NCBI GenBank assembly: GCA_003153055.1
Contig: PMBV01000478.1
Location: 6,217-13,179 of the forward strand
Direction: 5' to 3'
DNA: 6,963 nt
From: Myxococcales bacterium
GTDB taxonomy: Bacteria; Myxococcota; Myxococcia; Myxococcales; Myxococcaceae
Every line of letters begins with the position of its first letter. The stretch's first letter is position 1. Shown one piece after another: positions 1-5,833 of the stretch. Under the pieces are notes generated by a model. That model saw only the letters and a program-made list of their open reading frames with translations. It did not search any database and had not been told where the DNA came from. The position numbers were made by a program, and so were the translations under genes.

Positions 1-1004
1 ACGAACCCCGTCCAGTTGTTGAGCACGCCGAAGATCTCGGGGGTCGCGGGAGGTGTGCCCGGGGGTGGGAGCCGCGCAGCCACGACGTACCCGGGAGCGA
101 GGCAGCGTACCGGCGTGGCGCCATCGCCTTTGTCTGGGAAGAGATGGATGCCGCCGTGGAGAATTCGGTTGTCGCCGAGGCAGTAGGTCCCGCCGCGACC
201 GGTCCGGGGATCCTCGTTGTTGAGGTAGAGGCGGGCAGGTGTGGAGGGGGTGCCGGGGGGCGTGAAGGGCGCGCAGTACTTGGTGGGGTGGCGAAGGTGG
301 AGGGTGGCGCACTTCAGGCCGCGCACGTAGGGTGCTTTGACTTGCTCCCACGTCGGAACTGCCCATTGTGCCCAGTCGAGCGGCCGATCCCTCCCGATCG
401 GCCGTCCAAAGGGCATAGTGCCGGGGCCCAACCGATGTCCGACAAACCCTTCCTCCTCCTCGATGTTCTCGAATACGTTTGCTTCGAGGGTCAGGCAGCG
501 CTTGGTCGCTGGGTCGTAGTCCAGGATGAAGAACGCGTGCCCTCCGGTCTTCGTGAACCCCTGGCAGACGGTCCAAGGGCCAGGAGGTTCGTCGATGCGG
601 CGCTCTTCAGCCATTCCCTGTGCGATCCACGTCTTGATGGGATCGGCTCCTGACGTGACAACGCATACCTCGTTGTGCATGGCGAGGGTCCAGTCGATCT
701 TCCCGGTGGTCATCCGCATGGCTGCACCGATGACCACTGCCTCGACGAACATGCAACAGTTGGTGCCGTTTCCGGTGGCTGTCTTCTGCTTGTAGGCCTC
801 AAGGCCCAGTCCTCCGAAGGTGCCATTACTCACCACGCCCTTCGTGCGGGCGTTGTCGAGGAAGGTCATCGGGTAGGTGGGCTCTGGTGGCGTGAAGAGG
901 TTCTTCTTGGGATTCCAACGTTGGTAGCGATACCTCCAACCCTGGAACTCGGCTGCTACCTCCCAGAGGAGATTGGGATCGAAAGAGATGAGCTCACTTG
1001 ACAT
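1..1004 (-). CDS. Putative NlpC/P60-like plus M23/LytM-like cell-wall hydrolase (C-terminus cut by window edge)
   Basis: The frame is open from an ATG at 1002-1004 to the window edge (334 complete codons), so the C-terminus is missing. No signal peptide is visible. Residues about 78-88 read TGNGTNCCMFVEA, which looks like the nucleophile helix of NlpC/P60 or CHAP cysteine peptidases (Cys83 or Cys84). Residues 153-162 read TGGHAFFILD, which suits the catalytic His strand (His156), and LEAN (173-176) could supply the third polar residue. After a Pro-rich linker (about 247-257), residues 279-311 resemble the first metal motif of M23/LytM peptidases: NRILHGGIHLF, then TPVRCLAPGYVVAAR. The second residue of the usual HxxxD pair is His287 here instead of Asp. 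The gene starts 23 nt after the upstream exported-protein gene, probably in one transcript; the only SD-like sequence is a weak G run 11 nt before the start. Third codon positions are less GC-rich than in genes to the right. A peptidoglycan amidase or endopeptidase is inferred; substrate and secretion route are unknown. Confidence 0.62.
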   Translation of the reverse strand, partial: MSSELISFDPNLLWEVAAEFQGWRYRYQRWNPKKNLFTPPEPTYPMTFLDNARTKGVVSNGTFGGLGLEAYKQKTATGNGTNCCMFVEAVVIGAAMRMTTGKIDWTLAMHNEVCVVTSGADPIKTWIAQGMAEERRIDEPPGPWTVCQGFTKTGGHAFFILDYDPATKRCLTLEANVFENIEEEEGFVGHRLGPGTMPFGRPIGRDRPLDWAQWAVPTWEQVKAPYVRGLKCATLHLRHPTKYCAPFTPPGTPSTPARLYLNNEDPRTGRGGTYCLGDNRILHGGIHLFPDKGDGATPVRCLAPGYVVAARLPPPGTPPATPEIFGVLNNWTGF

Positions 1005-1027
1005 GTGTGATTGCGCCCCCAGCGGCT

Positions 1028-1855
1028 CTACTTGGTCGGCTCCGCGGCCTTTGATCCCACAACCACGACGACGTCGTAATTGCACTCGCCCGGCCAAGGC
1101 TTCGCGGGCACGAGACCGATGAGCGGCCTCAGCATCCGGGAGAGTTCCTGAGCTTCGCCTTCTTTGCCGTTGGCGTAGAAGACCTCGGACTCGACCCGCT
1201 GTGTGCGAGCGACCGATCCCTCCACAACCAGGGGGCTCGAAGCGTCGAATACCGTGTCTCCGGGCTCGATTCGCCTCACCCGGTTTCTTACCTTGTCGTA
1301 GAGCGTCCTGTCGCCGGTTCCAGGGATGAGCTCGACCAGGGTCCGAAGGTCGCCAACGCAGGAGCGAGCGCCACCCTGCTGCTGTTCACAGTCGCCAACC
1401 ACCCAGCGAACGTTGCCTTCCCGATAGACGAGTAGGTCCGCCGAAGCGAGCACAACCTCGAGCTTGAAGGACTCGTGCCTCTTGGAGGCTGGCATCCGTG
1501 ACTCGACCAGGCATTCGAACTGGATCGAATCCGCATTGACGACGGATCGCGCCGGCGCCTTGCAGCCACCAGAGCCGTTGCCAGCACGCACAGACGCTGT
1601 TCCCTCGCGCATGAAGGTGTACCGTTCGTCCGTCCCCCACACTACCCCGCCCTTGAGGAACTCGAGAATTCGTTCCTTCGTCGGCTTTTTGGGGAGCGAG
1701 TAGATGGGGAGGAGCTTCTCCTTCAACTCCGCGACCTGCGCCCGGGCGACCGAAGGCGTCGCGCCCCACAGGGCGGCCAGCACGCACATGGCGGCGGATA
1801 CCACGCGCACAGAAGTCAACCCAGCACACCCAGGCGCGCTTCGGCGATGCCACAT
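1028..1855 (-). CDS. Exported Cys-containing protein of unknown function, possible partner of the downstream hydrolase
   Basis: The protein has 275 residues. The ATG at 1855 is chosen because a strong ribosome site (GAGGGAGGG at 1872-1864 on the minus strand) lies 8 nt upstream. The N-terminus is a signal peptide: basic residues near 4-5 and 17, a hydrophobic core at about 18-31 (VVSAAMCVLAALWG), and a probable signal peptidase I site near VARA-Q (36-40). The mature part has five Cys (98, 115, 156, 166, 258), so periplasmic disulfides are possible. Residues about 223-268, from SEVFYANGKEGEAQEL to YDVVVVVG, recall the LytR C-terminal (LytR_C-like) fold; this is a weak visual similarity. The rest is not recognised. 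It is the first gene of a unit with the putative cell-wall hydrolase, 23 nt away. An envelope partner or an immunity protein protecting the periplasm would both fit, but neither is shown. Third-position GC is intermediate (22 of the first 30 codons). Confidence 0.8.
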   Translation of the reverse strand: MWHRRSAPGCAGLTSVRVVSAAMCVLAALWGATPSVARAQVAELKEKLLPIYSLPKKPTKERILEFLKGGVVWGTDERYTFMREGTASVRAGNGSGGCKAPARSVVNADSIQFECLVESRMPASKRHESFKLEVVLASADLLVYREGNVRWVVGDCEQQQGGARSCVGDLRTLVELIPGTGDRTLYDKVRNRVRRIEPGDTVFDASSPLVVEGSVARTQRVESEVFYANGKEGEAQELSRMLRPLIGLVPAKPWPGECNYDVVVVVGSKAAEPTK

Positions 1856-1863
1856 GTTGGATA

Positions 1864-1872
1864 CCCTCCCTC
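1864..1872 (-). promoter_or_regulatory. Ribosome binding site of the exported-protein gene
   Basis: GAGGGAGGG on the minus strand lies 8 nt before the ATG at 1855. It is the clearest purine-rich site in the window and decides for this start over the internal Met at residue 23, which would cut off most of the signal peptide's basic region. Confidence 0.7.
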
Positions 1873-1912
1873 GTGTCCCCTGACCGAGGACGCACTACGA
1901 ATGAATCGCAAG

Positions 1913-1939
1913 ATTCTGCGGACGAGTCTCGACAGTCAA
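1913..1939 (-). promoter_or_regulatory. Candidate sigma-70-type promoter of the left two-gene unit
   Basis: On the minus strand, TTGACT (1939-1934) matches the -35 consensus at five of six bases. CAGAAT (1918-1913) matches the -10 at four of six. The spacer is only 15 nt, shorter than the usual 17. The local sequence is AT-richer than the surrounding genes, and transcription from here would give a leader of roughly 50 nt to the ATG at 1855. Position and composition fit, but the short spacer makes this a weak call. Confidence 0.28.
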
Positions 1940-1999
1940 CAATCTCCGAACGTGGCATCAGTTGCACCTCGACGCCTCGTCACTGACTCGCACGGTCCT

Positions 2000-2314
2000 G
2001 CCCCTGGTTTCGGGCAATCGAGCTGCGAAGGCACCTGCCGTGACCTCCAGAACGATCGGAACAACTGCGGCCAGTGTGGCCATGTCTGTACTGGCGCCCG
2101 CGGAAGTAGCGGGCTGCGTCGAGGAGGGGATGCAGCGAGACGAGGCCGAGAGCCTCTCCGTCGAGGCCCGGTGCAGTGGCGTTCGCACCACGGTGGCCTG
2201 GAGGCGAGATGGCGCGCGGGTGCAGCTCATGGTGTGCTCCAGCGAATGCGTGGGCTCGAGCGGAAGTACCCCGAGCAGGTGCGCAGCTTCGTGGAGCTCA
2301 TCGAAGGCCCATGA
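2000..2314 (+). pseudogene. Frame-broken remnant of a secreted Cys-rich repeat protein
   Basis: Three coding-like pieces lie in order on the plus strand. Frame 2 (about 2024-2092) gives CEGTCRDL, then NNCGQCGHVC, the spacing of the Cys-rich 'CgGxCvdlqxDxxNCGxCGxxC' repeat frequent in secreted myxobacterial proteins. Frame 3 (about 2103-2250) continues with GCVEEGMQRDEAESLSVEAR and further Cys residues, with codons mostly ending in G/C. Frame 2 resumes at about 2258 with LERKYPEQVRSFVELIEGP and a stop at 2312-2314; codons there end almost only in G/C. Keeping the coding signal needs two frame changes, near 2090-2115 and near 2250-2258. No credible start or signal peptide precedes it; upstream sequence to about 1901 is open in frame 2 but lacks coding-like codon use and overlaps the probable promoter of the minus-strand unit. 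Its end converges with the crotonase gene, 7 nt away. Decay is the likeliest reading; sequencing errors could also explain it. Confidence 0.45.
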
Positions 2315-2321
2315 CGGGTGC

Positions 2322-3104
2322 TCAGAAGGCAGAGAAGTCGGGCTTGCGCTTCTCGAAGAAGGCGCCGATGGCCTCGGCCACCTCCGCAGACGAGAGGCGC
2401 TCGGTGAACAGCGCGCCCTCCTTGCGCATTCGCTCTGCCACGGTGCTGGTGGCCGGGTCTTTCATGAGGGCCTTGGCGAGCCGCAGGGCAGTCGGCGGTC
2501 GCTCGGCCAGCGCACGGGCGACGGCGAGCGCACGGGGGAGCACCTCAGCAGGGGGCAGCACCGCGTTCACCAGGCCCATGGCGTGGGCGGCGCGGGCGTC
2601 GATGGGCTCGCCGAGGAGGAGAATCTCCGAGGCGCGCTGGTGACCCACGAGGCGCGGCAACAGCAGCGACGACGCGGCCTCTGGCACCAGCCCGAGGTTC
2701 ACGAACGGCGCGACGAGTGAGCTGCGGTCTGACGCATAGACGAGGTCACAGTGCAGGAGCATCGTGAGGCCGAGCCCGACGCCCTTGCCGTCGACCGCGG
2801 CGATGAGCGGCTTCTCGAAGCTGGTGAGCGCACCGAGGAAGCGAAACACCGGTGACGCCTCGCCCGTGGGAGGGTTCTGCATGAAGTCGCCCAGGTCGTT
2901 GCCCGAGGTGAAGGTGTCGCTGGTGCTGCCGAAGACGACCGCGCGCACCGTCTTGTCGGCGGTGGCCTCGCCCAGCGCTGCGATCAGCCGCTCGTACATG
3001 GCCAGGGTCAGCGCGTTCTTCTTCTCGGGCCGCGCGAAGCGGATGACGAGCGTGGGGCCGTCGCGGTACGTCTCGATGTGGTCAATGACCTTGGGCGTGC
3101 TCAT
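2322..3104 (-). CDS. Enoyl-CoA hydratase/isomerase (crotonase) family protein
   Basis: This is a 260-residue protein, the usual length of single-domain crotonases, acting on acyl-CoA thioesters in the cytoplasm. Landmarks: the N-terminal strand and RPEKKNALTLAMYERL (25-40); the first oxyanion-hole segment FTSGNDLGDF (65-74), where hydratases usually have SAGADL; the second, AAVDGKGVGLGLTMLLHCD (102-120); then APFVNLGLVPEAASSLLLPR (132-151). The two glutamates of classical hydratases appear absent: the first position is Thr114 or nearby, and the second falls in APFVNLG. Glu142 in LVPEAASS sits where delta3-delta2-enoyl-CoA isomerases of the ECI/PECI type carry their catalytic Glu (SPEGCSS-like motif). 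Isomerase or another crotonase activity is therefore likelier than hydration. The ATG at 3104 is preferred; the frame extends upstream to 3179, but the extra 25 residues are Arg-rich and unlike the family. No clear SD is present. It lies 114 nt downstream of the RCC1 gene on the same strand. Codons are strongly G/C-ended. Confidence 0.93.
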   Translation of the reverse strand: MSTPKVIDHIETYRDGPTLVIRFARPEKKNALTLAMYERLIAALGEATADKTVRAVVFGSTSDTFTSGNDLGDFMQNPPTGEASPVFRFLGALTSFEKPLIAAVDGKGVGLGLTMLLHCDLVYASDRSSLVAPFVNLGLVPEAASSLLLPRLVGHQRASEILLLGEPIDARAAHAMGLVNAVLPPAEVLPRALAVARALAERPPTALRLAKALMKDPATSTVAERMRKEGALFTERLSSAEVAEAIGAFFEKRKPDFSAF

Positions 3105-3175
3105 GGGCACGGCATAGTCGCGCCGCCGCCGCGAGTGAAGAGCTCCTCGTGTCATCCGACCGGACAAGCCCTCCG

Positions 3176-3201
3176 GCACCGAGCTCTCCAGGAGCCGGTG
3201 C
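3176..3201 (-). terminator. GC-rich hairpin just after the RCC1 gene, possible terminator
   Basis: GCACCG (3176-3181) pairs with CGGTGC (3196-3201), and an inner CTCC-A-GGAG can stack within the loop. It starts 17 nt beyond the stop of the RCC1 gene on the minus strand, before the crotonase gene. No T tract follows on the minus strand, so this is not a standard intrinsic terminator. It could slow transcription or protect the RNA 3' end. Confidence 0.25.
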
Positions 3202-3218
3202 GAACGAGGCGAGGCGCG

Positions 3219-4973
3219 TCACCGTATGAGCATAGGCACGGGAAAAGCCCCGCCGTCCGCTCCGATGCCCAGCTGTCCATGCTCGTTGGAGCCCCAGGCC
3301 CAGAGTGTTCCATCGCTCTTGATGCCCAATGTGTGCGCGAGCCCCGCCGACACCGACACGAAGTCGCGGCCCACCAGCACGGGCCCCTTCACGCCCGCGT
3401 CGCAGCCGTCTCCGAGCTGGCCCTGGTCGCACGAGCCCCAGGCCCACAGCGTCCCGTCGGGGCGGAAGCCGAGCCCGTGGGAGGCTCCGGTCGCCAGGCG
3501 TGCGAAGCCCGCCATCGTGCGCTGGGGCGCGATTCGCACCCCGGCGTCTGTCGGGTCGCCCAGCTCTCCAGTCATGTTCGAGCCCCAGCCCCACACCGCT
3601 CCGTCGGCGGTGAGCGCCAGCGTGTGGAAGCCGCCGCCCACGGCCTGCACGAAGTTCCCCGGCACCAGCGTGGGCACGAGCACGGGGACTCCGCTGTCGT
3701 CTCCGATGCCGATGGCGCCGGAGCCGTCGTAGCCCCAACTGACGAGGCCGCCGTCCGTCAACAGCGCCAGGCTGTGCAGCGAACCGGCCGAGACGGATGC
3801 CACGTCTTTCAGCACCGAGACGGGGAAGAACTTCGTCACCATGGTGCCGTCTCCAGCTTGCCCGGTGTTGTTGTACCCAACCGCGAGGAGCTCCCCGCTC
3901 TCTTTGAGGAGGAGCGAGAAGACCGCCCCGAGTGCCACGGCGCGAAAGCCAGTGCCCACGAAGACGGGCGAGAGTCGATTGGAGAACGGCGAGCCGGCGC
4001 CGAGCTGGCCGCTGTTGTTGTAGCCCCAGGCCCAGAGCCCGCCGTCTCCGGTGATGGCCATGCTGTGCGAGCCACCGCCAGCGACCCAGGTGAAGCCCGT
4101 GGCGATTTGGTGAGGCACACCGTGGGCGTCGGTGGTCCCGTCGCCGAGCTCGCCTCGGTTGTTGGAGCCCCAGGTCCACAAGGTGCCGTCGCTCTTGAGG
4201 GCCATGGAGTGGGTGCTTCCGGCGGCCACCGCGGCCCAGGTGGAGACGCAGCTCACCTCGATGGATCTGATGTCGACGTCACCCATGAGCCCGCTGCCGC
4301 CGTCGACGGTGCAGCGCTGGGCAGAAGGTGAGCTGGCCACGGTCACCGCGTAGGGCGTGCCCACCATGAGGCGCTGGGCGAAGGTGAAGCTCGACGCGCC
4401 CGCCGGCACCTGGAGGTCAGGCTCGCCTATCGTGCTCAGCACCAGCCCAGCACCGCTGGCGCCCACCATGTGCCCTCCGAGGGAGTGGACTGCCACGAAG
4501 GCCAGCGAGGGAGACGCGGTGAGCACCACCTGGCTGCTTCCGGGGTTGACGGTGGTGACCAGGAGCCCGCTCGTCACCTGAGTCGAGGTGACCGTGAAGC
4601 GGGCGATGCCATCGACGCTCGTCGCCTTCTGGGCGGGCTCGACCTGGCCCAGCCCTGCGTGCACCAGGGTCACGAGCTGCCCGAGGAGCGGCTGGCTCTT
4701 CGCGTTCAAGACAGTCACCACCACGTTCGCCGTGCTCGTCCCGTCGGCCGCGAGCGAGGAGGGGCTCACCACGACGGTGGAGGCCGTGGGGCTGACGGTG
4801 AGCTCGCCGGTCGCCGCCGTGCCACCGCCGGTCGAGCCCCCGTCATCGTTCGCGATGACGAGCGTCGTACACCGTCCTCCGTCGCGACACGCCTCCAGCT
4901 CGGTGGCGAAGTCGAAGCAGGCGCTCGAGGTGAAGCCGACGATGGCAGCCATGGCCCAGGTTCGTGTGCTCAT
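3219..4973 (-). CDS. RCC1-repeat lipoprotein with bacterial Ig-like modules
   Basis: The protein has 584 residues. The N-terminus (WAMAAIVGFTSSAC, 6-19) ends in a lipobox-like site at Cys19, followed by FDFATE, so it is probably a lipoprotein. A Gly/Thr-rich spacer (44-56) leads to a Big_1/invasin-like Ig domain (about 58-160: LTVSPTASTVVV, LAADGTSTANVVVTV, DGIARFTV). A second beta module (about 161-242) has GASGAGLVLS, FTFAQ and PYAVTV. Seven RCC1 repeats fill 245-584, each of the form 'AaGxxHsxAlxxDGtlWxWGxNxxGQLGdG' and starting near 245, 294, 343, 390, 440, 490 and 537; seven repeats match a closed seven-bladed propeller. Repeats 3 (LLAVGYNN) and 4 (LVSWGYDGSG) are the most diverged. The family generally mediates protein contacts; no catalytic site is seen and the ligand is unknown. 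AGGA lies 7 nt before the ATG, overlapping the end of the GNAT gene 12 nt upstream, so the two are probably co-transcribed and translationally coupled. Confidence 0.93.
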   Translation of the reverse strand: MSTRTWAMAAIVGFTSSACFDFATELEACRDGGRCTTLVIANDDGGSTGGGTAATGELTVSPTASTVVVSPSSLAADGTSTANVVVTVLNAKSQPLLGQLVTLVHAGLGQVEPAQKATSVDGIARFTVTSTQVTSGLLVTTVNPGSSQVVLTASPSLAFVAVHSLGGHMVGASGAGLVLSTIGEPDLQVPAGASSFTFAQRLMVGTPYAVTVASSPSAQRCTVDGGSGLMGDVDIRSIEVSCVSTWAAVAAGSTHSMALKSDGTLWTWGSNNRGELGDGTTDAHGVPHQIATGFTWVAGGGSHSMAITGDGGLWAWGYNNSGQLGAGSPFSNRLSPVFVGTGFRAVALGAVFSLLLKESGELLAVGYNNTGQAGDGTMVTKFFPVSVLKDVASVSAGSLHSLALLTDGGLVSWGYDGSGAIGIGDDSGVPVLVPTLVPGNFVQAVGGGFHTLALTADGAVWGWGSNMTGELGDPTDAGVRIAPQRTMAGFARLATGASHGLGFRPDGTLWAWGSCDQGQLGDGCDAGVKGPVLVGRDFVSVSAGLAHTLGIKSDGTLWAWGSNEHGQLGIGADGGAFPVPMLIR

Positions 4974-4985
4974 GAAAGAGTCCTA

Positions 4986-5738
4986 TCAGCCCAGGGCCAT
5001 CTCGACCTTCGGGTAGGCGACCCGAAACCCGCAGCCCTCAAAGGAGCGCTGGCTGGCGGTGCCTGGAGCGGTCGAGGCACAGGCGAGCTCACCGCCGCGT
5101 CGAGCCGCGAATGCCAGGCGAGCTCGAATGAGCGACTTCTGCAGGCCGCGTCCGCGAGAGCGAGGGAGCACGCTGTCACCCGAGAGCAGGGCCACGCCGT
5201 CGACCATTCCCAGCAGGCCACCCGCCACCGGCTCGTCGCCCGTGAAGGCCAAGAAGCCGAACACCTCGGGGACCTCGAGGGACATCGCGAAGGGAGGCTC
5301 GACCTTGCGCCAGTCGTCTCGCTCGAGGAAGCCCGCGGCCACCACGCGGTTGTAGAGGAGCGCCTCGTCGGCCCGAGCGACGCGGACGTGGACTCCCACG
5401 TCGGGCGGCGGGACGTCGTCGAGCGTGCGAGCCAACAGTTGCTGGAAGCTGTGAATGGCATAGCCCCGACGGGCGAGGAGCGGCCACAGCGAGGGCGCGG
5501 CGGCGGGGCTCAGCTCGAGGACGGTCGGCGCGCCGAGGAAGTGCTCGATGGCGTCGAGCTCGGTCTCGGAGATGGGCTCGGTGAGGCCCAGCGCCTGGTT
5601 GAGCGGGTGGGCGACGCCCCGGAAGTGCGCGAAACCGCCACCGACGCGGAGACTCCGGCCGCCAGCTGCGCGGGTGAACTCCTCGTTCTGCAGGGCTTGG
5701 GCCCGCTCCAGGCGGAGGGGCAGCGAGTGGTGAGACAT
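4986..5738 (-). CDS. GNAT family N-acetyltransferase
   Basis: This 250-residue protein predictably transfers acetyl from acetyl-CoA to an amine; the substrate cannot be read from sequence. The C-terminal half (about 116-250) is a complete GNAT domain: strand VHVRVARADE (116-125), GFLAFTGDEPVAGGLLGM (161-178), the acetyl-CoA-binding motif GDSVLPRSRGRGLQKSLI (187-204; RxxGxG type), then GELACASTAPGTASQRSFEG (216-235) and GCGFRVAYPKVEMAL near the end, the usual closing strands. The N-terminal half (10-107), with GGGFAHFRG, ISETELDAIEHFLG and LLARRGYAIHSFQQLLAR, looks like a degenerate first GNAT half without a CoA loop, a known tandem layout. The ATG at 5738 has no obvious SD. The gene ends in tandem stops TGA-TAG (4988-4983), and the RCC1 lipoprotein gene begins 12 nt on. 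It is transcribed divergently from the TPR gene. Confidence 0.9.
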   Translation of the reverse strand: MSHHSLPLRLERAQALQNEEFTRAAGGRSLRVGGGFAHFRGVAHPLNQALGLTEPISETELDAIEHFLGAPTVLELSPAAAPSLWPLLARRGYAIHSFQQLLARTLDDVPPPDVGVHVRVARADEALLYNRVVAAGFLERDDWRKVEPPFAMSLEVPEVFGFLAFTGDEPVAGGLLGMVDGVALLSGDSVLPRSRGRGLQKSLIRARLAFAARRGGELACASTAPGTASQRSFEGCGFRVAYPKVEMALG

Positions 5739-5833
5739 GGAGAGGCGACGGTATCACCGAGCGCGAAAGGATGCTGCCGGGGAGGCGAGGCGGTTAGCGT
5801 GCGCGGTGCAGCAGACTCACCCTGGAGGTCCAC
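5739..5833. promoter_or_regulatory. Divergent intergenic region between the GNAT and TPR genes
   Basis: These 95 nt separate two genes reading away from each other, so promoters for both must lie here or overlap the gene ends. I see no convincing -35/-10 pair, no sigma-54 GG/GC signature, and no clear operator palindrome. The only recognisable element is the GGAGG before the TPR gene. Confidence 0.4.
5824..5828 (+). promoter_or_regulatory. Ribosome binding site deciding the GTG start of the TPR gene
   Basis: GGAGG lies 5 nt before the GTG at 5834. The alternative ATG at 5849 would be 20 nt away, too far for this site, so the GTG is the better start. Confidence 0.65.

Noticed and set aside
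144..653. Plus-strand open frame of 169 codons opposite the hydrolase gene
   Set aside because: No recognisable motif and low-complexity Gly/Arg/Val composition. The minus-strand frame carries coherent catalytic-type motifs and stays open for the full 1004 nt.
1386..1967. Minus-strand open frame of 193 codons overlapping the exported-protein gene
   Set aside because: The alternative frame has a strong ribosome site, a signal peptide and a sensible mature protein; this one has none of these.
1958..2230. Minus-strand open frame of 90 codons opposite the Cys-rich remnant
   Set aside because: Ser/Thr/Ala/Arg-rich with no motif. The plus strand holds the specific NCGQCG repeat signature.
3105..3179. 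N-terminal extension of the crotonase to an upstream ATG at 3179
   Set aside because: The additional 25 residues are Arg-rich and unlike crotonase N-termini. The ATG at 3104 gives the usual family length.
3219..4240. Near-identical short DNA repeats about every 150 nt
   Set aside because: They encode the conserved 'LWAWGSN' core of successive RCC1 repeats and are explained by the protein, not by a CRISPR or other DNA repeat array.
3078..4331. Plus-strand open frame of 417 codons opposite the RCC1 gene
   Set aside because: It is rich in His, Arg, Gly and Ala with no domain. Long antisense frames are expected opposite a GC3-rich gene, and the minus strand encodes seven clear RCC1 repeats.
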